Source: Sisyra terminalis
Lineage: Eukaryota > Arthropoda > Insecta > Neuroptera > Sisyridae
Length of the DNA: 64,000 bases
NCBI GenBank assembly: GCA_958496175.1
Contig: OY292274.1
Span: forward strand, 57,980,630 to 58,044,629
Direction of reading: 5' to 3'
Shown piece after piece: positions 36,180 to 47,723 of the stretch. The notes below the pieces were generated by a model that was not told where the DNA came from, ran no database searches, and was given only the letters and a program-made list of their open reading frames with translations. How positions within the stretch are numbered: position 1 is the first letter of the stretch; each line of letters starts with the position of its first letter. Both the position numbers and the translations under genes were made by a program.

Positions 36180-38170
36180 TAAATACACAAATTATGCGTT
36201 AGAATTTTACTTTTTCATAATTATAATAAAATCATGAATTTTATCAGCAAGTTCGTTTGGTTTTGCCATTTCGTTTAATTGCGGTCTTGGTAAATAGTAT
36301 CACACGTTATTTGAGCTGTATTTTAGATAAATGCAAGTTACATTGAAATAATATCAGCAAAAATGATCAATTTGAAAATAAGCAAATTTAAATATGAAAT
36401 TATAGATAGGTAGTAGGAGTATCTAAAATACGTACATATGTCTTTTATAAAAGCTATCCAAATAATCTCCTTCTTAAGAAAAGTTCTCCAGAAATTAAAA
36501 ATAAATATGAAAAGTAAAACATTTAATTTCTTATATGAAAAATGTATTTACATAATATATAATTTCACGTATTTACGTACATATGAACAAATTTCAATTT
36601 AATGTGAAGTTTTTATTTTAAATAAGCATATCGATCATACTATCGTTCTTTTATTGTAGAATTATAAAAATTGATGAGAGATTGCTTGTCAAAAGTTTTG
36701 AAATATGTCGACGTTGTATTACTAACTAATAGAAATCAATAACGAATTTATTCGTTGCTATCATGTACATTTGTTGTAGGCGTTTTGCCCATTTCCATTC
36801 ATTCGATACCTTTTTTTTAATATTTTCCTCGACATCAAAAGTTGAATTTGAGCTATAAAATATAAAATATTGAATTTCACTTTTAACGTAATATTGCTAT
36901 ATCAAATCCATTGACTCAAAATCAATGAACCAAATTCACCACTGACTAAAACTTTGGACAAAGTTAGTATTCTTCTTTCAATTATTCTTTAGGTTAATTG
37001 ATGAATTATAGCCTTAGGTATTAATGAATTACCAAAAATATTTATCGAATAATTAAAAAAATTTTTGGTTAAAATTTAATGTTATACTACACATAAACAA
37101 AATATACTCCCTGAGAAACAAACCTATACTATAATTGTCTTCATTGATCTTTTATTCTATAACAAATTGTATGTTAGGTACATAGATTAATTTTCTTATG
37201 TATATATTTATTCAAAATTAGCTCTTAAATTAATACCAAATATTTTTTTAACAATGATAAACCTATGTTATTAACAAAATAAACATTTTTAATTCAATTT
37301 TATTGGTTTGATTACTAAAACAATTTAATGTGTTTTAGTAGATAAGGCCTTCGGTAAACATATATCAGAAGATTGCACACCTTTAATAACACAAATAGTC
37401 TTCATTAAAAACCGTTATCGTTTAAAAATAACTTTAAAAAATGTTATTCATGAATTCAATTACTTTCATAAGCTCCATGAGTTTACTCTATTTATAAAAA
37501 TTGAATCAAGTTTAAAATAAATTTGAAAAGCTTTTCACAATATTTCTTTGCAAAACGAATAAGATGAACAATCATATATAAATAAACTCCTTGCATTTTA
37601 ATATTAAAAGTAAAACTTAATAAAAGAAATATTTCACCTGAGGCTTTGGACTTGAAAAAAGCTGTGTAAACATCAATTTCATTTAATTTTTTTATGGAAA
37701 TTCAAACGTAACATAAGTATATTTAAAATATAAAAACTTTATTTGAATTTCTTACTATTTTCTTCAGACCAAATATGTATAAAATGATTGACATAATATC
37801 AATTTATGTAATGATTCATGCTACTTTTTCATTTTTATTAAATATGATAAAATCTAAGCAAAAAATTGATGTTATTTTTGTAAAATTTCCAATTCCAAAT
37901 TTCACATTTCTCTGACTCTCATTCCTCTTTAACTCTCTGAATTAGCAATTCAGATATCCATTCTCATCTATATCTTTAAGCGTACAATTTAAAATTAATA
38001 TTCTTTCTACTGAAAAACTTAATTCCAGAAATCATTAAACCATTTTTGCACCAACTGAGGCAAAGATGTGTATTTTAATTTTACCTTTGAACTTTAAAAA
38101 TAACTTTAATAATAAATAAGATTTATTTATTGAATTTAAATTGAAAATATTTTATTTTTGTGAATCAAGA
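36180..38170. other. AT-rich non-coding DNA
   Basis: No ORF of note and no recognised repeat ends. Confidence 0.55.
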
Positions 38171-38207
38171 AGCCTGATGAAGTTACGATAAGTAACGAAA
38201 CGTAGCT
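38171..38207 (+). ncRNA. Hammerhead-like motif, isolated PLE trace (family C)
   Basis: AGC, CUGAUGA, extra A, helix GUUAC/GUAAC around GAUAA, GAAA, CGUA, GCU. The layout is that of PLE family B at 22599 but with an entirely different and still perfectly paired helix II, and A at the cleavage position (allowed: A, C or U). AGC and GCU again pair as helix I. No other PLE sequence is recognisable around it. Confidence 0.6.
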
Positions 38208-40058
38208 AATTGAATAATAAAAATATTAAATAAAAAAACCGATCTTAAACAACCTGAATTGTCTTCTTATTTAAAAAAATAAAAGCTGAGATCTGAATTT
38301 TATCATCTATTTATGAATAACAAAATAAGTGAATATTAACTTTAAACTATTATAAGTACTGCGGATTTGAAAAAAAATATAGTAATTTTATATAAACAGG
38401 TTTTTTACTAGAGACAAAGGATTTTAAAGCATTTTTTAAACTTGTACCAGTGTTTGCAAAAGTAAAATGAAAAATGATCTCATATATCACTTCAAAGAAA
38501 TCTTAAGTTTTCAATTGTTGGAAGAGAAAAGCATACTGTCCGAAATAATTAAAATTTTTCCAGAATTAAAATGCTAATATTTTATAATGTAAAAGCTTAT
38601 GCAAAAGATAACAGAAGTGAGAAATTATATTCATTTTTTATTTGTGTTATTAAAAAAAAAATATACCCGAAATTATAGTAACTCGAATTATATTATTAAA
38701 AACGCAAATTCAAAAAAAAAGCGATAAAAGCTTCAAGAGTAATAAATCCATTAAATTTTACATTAAACGTACTTAAATACTTTTCAATCTAATGGAAAAG
38801 ATAATAATATAAAAGTAATAATTATTTGCCAAAGGACTCGGAAAGAAACTGGAGGTTGACAGTAATAAAATTTAATAATTAATTTAAAAGTTCATGTCAT
38901 CCATTTTAGCCTTAATTGTCTCTCAGCTTAAGCCTGCAAAACGAATGACACATCTAATTAAAGAATTAAATTGTAAGAACGAAAAGACTTTCGGATGGGA
39001 AAATGGTTATCTCAACCTTAATACCATGAATGTGTTTTTTGAATATTCTAGAAGACTTTTCCAAAGAGACTTTTCCAGACCTATAGAGTTACGTATATCA
39101 CGCTTTTTTTCCCTTTGTCACTTGTGCTTTCTTTTGACGTACATATACAGAATGGCATTATAATTTTGCTACGTGTACCATTATATATTATCATAAAAAG
39201 ATTTACTGAATTATTCAATGCTGAGTCGTGCATATAGTTCCAATCCAATTTGGAAAACTATAAAGGTATTGAATTTTGACTAGAAAACATCCATAGTATT
39301 CTATTACTTTATCTAAGCAGAGACCAACGTCATATCTAATATCTTATTTGAATTTAACATTATTTTCAATGCTGATGCAGAAAAGGTCTACACATTTATT
39401 TATGCAAATATTTAATGAAATTTTCAAAGTTGAAATTGAGGTTTTGATGTGCTTAAAACTTTTATTATTAAATCCCTTACACAATCATTTTTCCTTTTAT
39501 CTGCCCGATGATATGTTCTTTTATAAAAATATAATATATGCAGTTGACGTAAATATTATAATTACTTTTACATTTTTAAATCATATTATATGTGGGAAAA
39601 TAACAACTCTTTTAAAGACGGTTGTTAAATGGGTTTTATAGGCTTCATTAAAAAAAACAGCCAAGGAGTTATATGTAATATTTAAGGACTGGATACAATG
39701 TCTTTGCATAAATAGATGTCTGATAAATCGATAAGATTTATCAGAAAAAAACATTCCTTAACATATTTTGATTGATTATTATTGTGTAGTCATTAAATGA
39801 TAAAAAATGCACTTACAAAAAATGTATTAAATCAAAAAAAGCTGTTTTAATAATTTGAGTTTATTATCCTTTAAAGGAATTTAAGAAACAGAATACTATG
39901 TTTTTGCATCACAAATACCTACTTTACATAAATTCACTATACACTAGAACCGCAATTGTTGGTTAAGCATAAGTTCATAATAATCTTTTATCTATTATTT
40001 ATCCAATTAAAATCAAAATTTTCAAAAACAAATTTGAGTTCCAGGAGATTCCTTGTAA
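38208..40058. other. AT-rich non-coding DNA with two long chance-like frames
   Basis: Open frames of 89 codons (38894-39163, with ATG) and 97 codons (39348-39641, no ATG) are longer than average here. Neither shows a domain, signal peptide or splice context that I recognise. Confidence 0.45.
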
Positions 40059-40299
40059 AAATAATGGGCTCAAGTGTACTTTAGCACACCCACAATCTGA
40101 CAACATTGCATTTTTGACTTTGTTTTTAATTTAATTCGCGATATTTTTATTATTTCATTTCTAATATGGTATAATTCTCTCTTTTGTGGATAGATTTTCA
40201 TTATGGACCGATTTAATCGCGAATTAAATTAAAAAAATAGTCGAAAATGCAACGTTGTCGGATTGTGGGTGTGCTATAGTACACATGAGCCAAATAATG
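40059..40299. mobile_element. MITE with 77-bp TIRs and 8-bp duplication
   Basis: The element is 40067-40291. Inverted ends are GGCTCAAGTGTACTTTAGCA and GGCTCATGTGTACTATAGCA, and similarity continues for about 77 bp to TTAATTCGCGAT. The exact duplication AAATAATG flanks it (40059-40066, 40292-40299). A decayed relative lies at 13503-13726. Eight-base duplications are made by hAT and P superfamilies; the ends do not decide between them. Confidence 0.85.
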
Positions 40300-41886
40300 T
40301 AACAAAACAAAACTTTACATATTTACTATCGAGTTTAACAAAACTGTTTCAAATATATTACTCGGAAAATTGAGTTTTTGATATTTATATAAAATATTTT
40401 CCAAATTATTACAGATTAAATTTTTAGTTAAGAATCTAAACTTATAGGATGAGAAGATGTTTGTAATAGGTACTTGAACATTGGTCTGCAAAGCTTTACC
40501 AGGTAGAGAATTCTAGAAAAAGTTCTTTAATTGTAAAAGTGCACCATATTTACAACAGAAACTTAGGTTTTCACTAAACGAAATAATAATAAAGAGCTTT
40601 AAAAATGGTGCTGAAAGAATAAAGGAAAAAAATCAAAGGATTGATTGCATTATCCACATTTAGTGCAAGACTAAAGTCATAACGATTGTAATTGAAAAAT
40701 CACAATAAAATCGATATTAATTCTACTGCTTTTCGATATTTTGGTATATAAATAAGGTTTCTAAGATATCAGTGCAGAAATTAAACATTTTATTTATCAA
40801 CCAGTACCTATAACATAACATAAGTAAGGTATATTCGCAGGTTGTTTCAGTTATTATAAATTAAATACAGATTTTCAGAGTAAAAAAAAATTAAATTAAA
40901 GATTCATTTAAAAATTCGTAGAAATATGTTTCGAAATAACATTAGCCTATATTGGAACCATTGAAACAATTGAACCAAGAAGGACATACACGCAGTTATA
41001 AAATTACTTTCCTAATCAATTTAACATATTTAAATTATTTCAATCATCTAAAGATTACAAAACGTTGATGAATTTAATTTAACTTCCTGTATCAGTATTG
41101 CAACTTTTTCAATTTCATTGCATTGATTATACATACATATTTTGCAATTTACTTATGATTTCCATTCTGTAATACTTCAGTAATACAAGCATTTAATTTT
41201 AAATAAATAAATTTGTTTTAAATGTTATTTTCTGTGCCTAGAAAATGATTTGAAGAGTTTATTATAAAATTATTTTTTTAAATAAAGCTTTAAGGTAAAA
41301 GATTTTGAATAGTTACCGTACATTTTTGAAAGATTTTTTTTCCTTTATTGTAAATATGATTAAAAAAAACATAATAAAGAACTATGAACTTTGTGGTTTA
41401 ATTTGAATGATAAATACTATTTTGGTTATGGTGTTTTTTACAAAATTAGAATAAATTCAGTGTATGATATTTCAAACATTATTAATATCGTTGAATGCTA
41501 ACACTAAACTTCGTTGATTTTAAATCCTTTGTAGTACAGTAAAAGATAAATAAAACATTTTGTTAATATTTTCAAATATAAGTTATGTAAAGTCAATTTT
41601 CCCCCTATCGTGAATAATCTACAATGAGGCCACTTTTACGCCATTTTTTTACCTTCCAATTAAAGCCCATTAGTCATAACTCATAATCCGAAACCCCACT
41701 GTAATTTACTGTTTCATAAGAATACGTTTTCAATGAGTGGCCTCGGAAAATATGGATATAAGCAGTTTTATCGTTATTCGACAAAACATCATTTTAAATC
41801 AAAAAATCGTTTGCCAACCTCTCAAACAAAGATTATTTATTTAAATCTAATGGCAATTGATAAGGTTATTTGCTAAAAAAGGGAAA
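40300..41886. other. AT-rich non-coding DNA
   Basis: Nothing recognised. Confidence 0.55.
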
Positions 41887-42063
41887 TACAGTACACTATC
41901 GCCTATCCGGGCTAATTCTTGGGAGGGATGTTCATGGATTGTTGAAAAAAACGGGTAATCAGAATCATTAAATTTGTTTTTATTTTTTCATATTTCGTAT
42001 TTTCATTATTTTTTTAATCATTATCAAGAAAACACAAACGTTTCATGACTAGCTTGACCACTA

Positions 42064-42978
42064 GGGGAACCTGAGGCGAAACGGGGTACCTAAACTTGAA
42101 TTACAATTTACGAGAAGTTTAAAGAAACAATCTCATTGTTTTGTAATTTATATACTTATTTAATTCATTCTCTACAAATAAAACAAGGTTTTATTGATTT
42201 AAATTAATAATTAATATATAAAAGTTAAGTTTAAAAAAAGGATGGAAATTTCCCATTCTGCCCCATCCCCTGAGACACAATGGGAAATGAGCCTAGGGCA
42301 CAATAGGATACTTGTTATTGGCTTAGTTCGCAGATGAAGACACTGTCATCATCGTGTTTAGCTCAGCACATGCCAAATGTGCCCATTTTTGACAAATACT
42401 GCAGGAACACCAGCTTTCATTAGATTTAGAGTATAAATCCTGGCAGTATAAGCAAATTACCTCTGCATCTTCCGACCTTTCTTATATATGGACTATCGGC
42501 TAGTTTTCCCCTTTATATGTACGCACTATCTGCTGATAAAATAAAAATGTCTAACTAAAAGGGATATACTATCTGAATGGTATATCCCATTCCGCCCCAC
42601 CCATTGTACCCCAAAGCACCTTTTCCACAAGGACGACTATTATGGCAGGATATATTGGTTACATTTGAATTATCACTAGGCTTTTAGTTAGTGAGCAGTA
42701 TGTTTAAACAAACATGTCATGTTAATATTCAAATAAAAAATACAACATAGGATAATTACCTTAGTGTTACTTTGCAAAAATTAGAATTCGGAAACGTTTA
42801 TTTCGACTTTTGAAAAAAATAAAAACAACTGCACTTTTTACTGTCGATAGCCACTTTTTATAATGCAGCACAGTTAATTGAACATTGAGTATGATTTTTA
42901 CGCGTTTTTGTCACCTGTAGCAAGCGCTAATTCCATTTCCCATCCTGTCCCGGTACCCCATTCCGCCCCGTGTTTCCA
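42064..42978 (-). mobile_element. Pogo-like non-autonomous transposon, copy 2 (nested)
   Basis: It is flanked by TA (42062-42063, 42979-42980). The ends GGGGAACCTGAGGCGAAACG and TGGAAACACGGGGCGGAATG are inverted. It aligns with 23542-24434 along its length with roughly one change per 15-20 bases by eye. It lies inside the Tigger-like element, so it inserted later. Confidence 0.83.
42315..42481 (-). pseudogene. PHD-finger tail of a pogo-like transposase (broken), copy 2
   Basis: It shows the same Cys/His pattern as 23791-23957 (ICLYC, WCSCSIC, KWAHLAC). After the same one-base frame change it ends FICELSQ and a stop; the last cysteine is Ser here. Nothing upstream encodes a catalytic domain. 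Confidence 0.72.
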
Positions 42979-42997
42979 TATAAGTATCTTTTATGCT

Positions 42998-43246
42998 TTA
43001 AGTATTACTGTCATTGTCTTCCTTTTGAGTAACAAGAGAAACGATATCAGGATCGTACATGCGTTTATAGCCGGGATCATTTAAATCATTATTGAGTCAC
43101 TCCTCTATGTTTTCCTTGTCCACCTCTTCAAAAAATTTAAATTTTTCAATTTTCAATGATCTACACGTTTTAGAGACATAAAAATCTTCATACTCTTGAG
43201 AATCTATTAGCTCTGTTACTATGCTAGGAAGAATCTTTCTCCATAA
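42998..43246 (-). pseudogene. C-terminal part of a Tigger/Jerky-type transposase (broken)
   Basis: An 82-codon frame contains one internal TGA. It begins LWRKILPSIVTELID, includes FFEEVDKENIEE just before the stop codon, and ends DPGYKRMYDPDIVSLV plus an acidic tail. The W-RK-LP box, the acidic stretch and the D-P-G ... D-D/E-IV pattern are what follows the DDE_1 catalytic domain in Tigger/Jerky transposases. Further, more damaged coding continues upstream to about 43330. Its strand and position match the Tigger-like element around it. Confidence 0.65.
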
Positions 43247-43646
43247 TCAAACAAGTGTAACCTACTTTATTTTTGAGAAAGATTGTGCTATCCCCTGTAT
43301 AGTATCCAATACCATCGTTTTTTTCAAAAAAACAAACTTATAAAAGACATTTGAAATGTGACCTAAGATTTCGGGAACATTAGATTTTTAGAACAAACGA
43401 AGTCATGCAAACTGACAAATATGGGCCATAAATATCGAAATGAATAGCAGTGCAACGTTTCATTATATCCCTAAACAAATTTCTTTGAAGCAACGCAAAT
43501 ATTAAAGATCGAAATTCATTAATCAGTCTTAAGATCGTAATAAAAAAAGTAATCAAGTTAAATTTGTATTAAAAAGTATTTATTTTCAGGGATGAATAAT
43601 CCGCAAATCGGATAATCCATGCACGAATAATTGAGAATAGACTATA

Positions 43647-44500
43647 GTTTATACTATTTTCAACTCATATTATGCATATATAGTTAGATATAGTAAAAAG
43701 TACGACTAAAACCACATGCAATAAAACAAAGAAAATTTCAATTTCTTCCTACTTTATTCATAATTCTATTTACTGCATAAATAAACATTATACAGTTTGC
43801 ATATAAAACGTTAGATCCGACATTTTCTTTTAACAGAACAAACAAATGTATCGATGGGAAAATAAAAGGTGTGTATTGATATATTTTCTAAAACAAAAAC
43901 AGTTAACGCATAATTAAAGCTTCATTACGTTTCATTTAATTTAATGGTTCAGAGAAGATCAATAGAAATTTAAAATCTATCCCTCGTATTACATTTTTTA
44001 TCGTTCCAAAAAAAAAGCTTGGTGTTTTTTTTTCGGTATACATTTTAGGATAAGTGCTTTATTTTATTTGATTATATGTATAACGGCTGTTATCTTTTTT
44101 TTTTTGTTCAGTATTTTATTTTCATGTATTTAAAATTCTCTTTTAAATCTCAATCAAATTTTGAGGCTGACACTCTAATGAAAGAAACACAAGGTTTTAA
44201 AGCACATAAAACATGTTGTTTTGAATTTTGCTTGCAGCTTAATGTCAACAAAGCCTTTGTTGTTTTATTTATTTCCTTATATTTATTTATTTTTTGATAT
44301 TTTAAAATAAAAAAAGAATATAAATCAAACGAAAATAAATGTTTCCAGCTTATTAGCAATTACGTATTCCGGTGTACATACGCGAAAGGTGAACTCAAAG
44401 CAGAGGTGTTTTTAATGGAAAATTAAATTAACACAAAACGCACAATTAGTTGAATTCAATTAACTTTTGAAAACAAAATTGCATTGGATTTCCAGACTGG
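43647..44500. other. AT-rich non-coding DNA
   Basis: Overlapping opposed frames at 44076-44359 have no protein-like features. Confidence 0.5.
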
Positions 44501-45498
44501 TAAGGTAGAGTCACCAAATAACGTCCCCTTTTTGAAAAATAAAAATTTTGAAAAAAATGTTGCGATCAAAGCAATAAATATAACGTCAAAGTTTAGTTAT
44601 AACATTTCTTTATTATTTTAAATAAAAAAAAATCTGTTAAATTCTTTATTGTTTATACAAAAATATTCTTTACAAAAAAGTAGACATTCTGAAAATAATT
44701 TTTTGGTCACCTAATTACGTCCTGGGGACGATATTGAGATCACAATAATCAGGACTTGCATAAACATAAACTATATTTTTAACAACATATAATTATTAGT
44801 ATAATCATAATAATAACAATATCTAATCAGACTTATTAATCATTGATGTACCTATAGTTTAAACTTTAAGTAATTTTAATTCTCTAAGCAAATTGAACAG
44901 ATAAAGTTAGGCCCTGAATTTTCAACACAATCCTCATGCATCCATTGGAAACATTTTGTGCATCCTATCCACTTTTCTCCCATTTTATCATGGTGCTGAT
45001 CCCTGTTTCGTCCACACTAAATATTTTATTGAAAAAATGATTGTTGAAAAAATACAACTGCCGAATAACAAAGTAATTTCAATATCGTCCCGGGGGCGAT
45101 ATTAGGGTTATGTAGGGGGACAATATTAGGAATTTGCCAGTTGTGTTGACAACATGTATTCAACCAAAAACGCATGTCATAAACTAAATGAAAATATAAT
45201 CGATTTAATTTTAAGCGATAACATCAAATTTTGGCAAAATTTCGATTTAATAATTCAAGAACATCACCATTTAAACCTTATCGATAGTATTTCAATCAAA
45301 AACTTACCTTGACAAATTTTTTATTTTTTTAAATATCTTGACACAGACCCAACATTTCACCGCTAAACATTTGAAATGGTTGTCTGACTTAACTGACTTT
45401 AAATTCAAATTATAAAAACTAGGTGGCGTTATTTAGAAAAAAAGATAACCAAGGGGGCGAAATTAAGCTTGGGGACGAAATTTGGTGACTATACCTTA
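44501..45498 (-). mobile_element. Second pogo-like family, non-autonomous
   Basis: The element is 44503-45496 with TA at each side. Inverted ends are AGGTAGAGTCACCAAATAAC and AGGTATAGTCACCAAATTTC, then CGTCCCC. The interior carries repeated GGGGACGATATT-type strings near 44735, 45090, 45118 and 45460-45485, probably transposase-binding repeats. A PHD-finger remnant (44876-45016) sits on the minus strand, as in the other pogo-like family, but the sequences are unrelated at DNA level. Confidence 0.8.
44876..45016 (-). pseudogene. PHD-finger tail of a pogo-like transposase
   Basis: A 46-codon open frame to TAA runs CGRNRDQH, KWIGCTKCFQWMHEDCVEN, then FICSICLEN. It has the C ... CxxC ... WMHxxC ... 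CxxC spacing of the PHD finger that closes pogo-type transposases. A possible splice acceptor (TATTTAG) sits directly upstream; otherwise a stop does. The first Cys pair is incomplete in this frame. The catalytic domain is missing. Confidence 0.68.
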
Positions 45499-47162
45499 CC
45501 GTAAAATGTAACTAGTTACAGTTTTAGAGTTTCATCATCATTAATTAAAATATCGTTTTTATCGCATAAAAAAAATCGTAATTTACTTCAAATAGTGTTC
45601 AGTAAATTGCGACAAAATAAAATGGAGAGAAAATTTGTGGATTACGCGTTCGCTATTTGAATATTACGGTCAGTGAAATCAAAGTATCACGTTTCGAAGG
45701 TTCGTTGATTACAAATGATTTGCCCACCTATACGATGTAAACACATTAAATGCGAGCTTTTCACATTCATTAACGGAATGATTGTTCAAATACAAAATTG
45801 CGATAAAACAATAAAACGAAAAGCGGTTTTCGGGATAAAAATGCCAACCTAATGAAAAACTATACTCTAAAAGCTGATTATTATCCGTGAAAACTCTTAA
45901 TGTTAACGCTATCCATCGTCTCTATTGTAATAAAACGAAGTTTTTTCAACATTGAAAGCGAAAATGTTCACATTGTGAAAAAGTAGGAAAATACTTTCAT
46001 TCTATATTTGACAGACAATATCTGATCAATTTCGTATTCTTTTGAGATGAAAGAAAACGTATTATGAGAGGGAAAAAAAAGTATATTCACTGTCAAAAAC
46101 AAAGAAGTGTATAAACCAATGCATCACCATCAGATAAAAGGTATTCGTGATTTTATGGATAATTTATTTGCAATAAACCAGAAAAAAATGATTAAAACAT
46201 TAAATCACTAATTTCATTTGACAAAAAAAAAAGAAAAGCAAAAGGAAGGAAGAAAATGGAAATGGGAAATGTAATTTATCTTGATAAATTGACAACTATG
46301 TACTGTTGCGTTTTTAATGTTGTTTCGTTTAATTTCATTAAAAAAAAAAGTATAAACCAATTTATCTTGCCTACCCAAAATATCGTATATTCAAACAATT
46401 TTTTTTTATAAAAAAGTATTTATAGTTGAAATAAAACTATAAATTGCGTTTTATTTTCTACGAGAATTCATAAATAATTTCCAAAATAGATTAACGTTTC
46501 GCTTTTGCTCATATATATCAATTTAATTATTTGAACAGTGCTCCATTACAACAAAAATGCATTTCCTTTTATGCTTGATTGCGCCAGAGTCTCGGCGAAC
46601 TAATTTATGAGATGGCCCATAAAATAATTTCCTACGCCTATTTCTGCCATTAATCCGAAATGTTTGTTTTCATTTGTTAACGAAAATTCGTTCAACAATT
46701 AATTATGAGCGGCGATTAATTAATCTTTATCTTTCAAATGAAAAATATTTAGTTTCAGTAAAATTTCACTAAAAGCAAGACCCTTGTTACACTATATTGT
46801 ATTGTTTTACAAGTCATAGTTTAAGGGTAAGACTGATATTATAATAACTATTAAAACATCATTAATATTAACATGTTATCAAATTACTCGCTTGAACTAC
46901 AAAAGTTTCTAAATTGTAAAGTTTTCTTATCAAAATACAAAAAAAAAGCGAACTAGTTAAATTTCTAGAACTTATATTTAACTAGCAAACATCCAAGACT
47001 TTGTCTATAATCATTAGTTCTTGGAAATTACAAGGTTACCAACAATGTTATTGAATACCTTAAGAAATAAAATTTAAATATTTTTTGTTAGTTGTCCATT
47101 GAAATCGTAAGATATTCTCATAAAAAAAGACTTTTATAACATTTCAACAGTTTGGAAAAATA
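45499..47162. other. Non-coding DNA, partly less AT-biased
   Basis: No ORF of note. The segments 45640-45940 and 46540-46740 have higher complexity than neighbouring DNA, and the second is listed separately as a possible regulatory element. Confidence 0.5.
46560..46740. promoter_or_regulatory. Possible homeodomain-site-rich regulatory element
   Basis: It contains TTTATG and CATAAA in opposed orientation, CCATTAATCC, the palindrome AACGAAAATTCGTT (46679-46692), AATTAATTATG and the palindrome GATTAATTAATC (46714-46725). Such clusters of TAAT-type sites are common in insect developmental enhancers. In AT-rich DNA they also arise by chance, so this is a weak call without conservation data. Confidence 0.28.
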
Positions 47163-47510
47163 TTTTTTGTAACGACTGCTTCTAAAGTTGAACTTTCGTG
47201 CGTTGTGTGGCGGGGGTAAAGAGCCGTTTTCTCATCGTGGTGGCAAGCGTACGCGAAAGTAGAGAAATCGTGCGCAATAGTAAATAACAGTGCGCAAAAG
47301 TAAAATAAATTGATACCTAAACAAACTTTGATAAGAAATAATTAATATAGGTAATTATTTAGACTGTAGTTTAAACTAAAATGTTGTTTTTATTCATAAT
47401 TTTTCTATAAATTATTCTTACTATAGAGTTGAAATTTTTCATATATAAATAACAATAATTAATTTCTCAATCTGTTTCTGTTGAACTTTAGAAGCAGTCG
47501 TTACAAAAAA
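47163..47510. mobile_element. MITE with 31-bp TIRs
   Basis: The ends are inverted copies of TTTTTTGTAACGACTGCTTC continuing to AAAGTT(G/C)AAC. The interior carries two copies of GTGCGCAA(T/A)AGTAAA. No target duplication could be defined because the flanks are T/A-rich. The superfamily is not assigned. Confidence 0.72.
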
Positions 47511-47515
47511 TTTTG

Positions 47516-47723
47516 TTCGATACTTATGCTTAAAGTGAGGTACCTAGTAGGACGAAATTGAGACACTTGCTAAAGCGACTCATCATACACAACTTGATCT
47601 CGTGCGCCTACCCCCTCGTGGGGGTACACAGCGCACTCGATCTCGTTGTGTACGATCAGTCCCTTCAGCTCGTGCATCAATTTCATCCTAATAGAAAACC
47701 TCACTTTACGCATATGTATCGAA
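47516..47723. mobile_element. Small MITE with a GC-rich central hairpin
   Basis: The inverted ends TTCGATACTTATGC and TTCGATACATATGC (reverse complement) extend through AAAGTGAGGT to GAAATTGA. Inside, 47586-47652 forms a strong hairpin: TACACAAC/GTTGTGTA, GTGCGC/GCGCAC and ACCCCC/GGGGGT around TCGT. It lies five bases from the preceding MITE. Confidence 0.72.

Larger units (their letters stand above)
41887..43646 (-). mobile_element. Tigger/pogo-like transposon with nested insertion
   Basis: TA lies at both sides (41887-41888, 43645-43646). The left end CAGTACACTATCGCCTATCC and the reverse-complemented right end TAGTCTATTCTCAATTATTC are degenerate inverted repeats of Tigger type, followed on both sides by GGATTGTT/GGATAATCC-like strings. 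Minus-strand transposase remnants (42998-43246) lie inside. A separate pogo-like element (42064-42978) is inserted in it. Without that insert about 840 bp remain, so the element is itself internally deleted. Confidence 0.75.

Noticed and set aside
38894..39641. Two frames of 89 and 97 codons
   Set aside because: Length alone is not convincing in 64 kb of six-frame AT-rich DNA; hydrophobic, Asn/Ile/Leu-rich products without domains.
41628..41744. GAGGCCACT / AGTGGCCTC inverted pair as a MITE
   Set aside because: The match covers only about 10 bases and does not extend.
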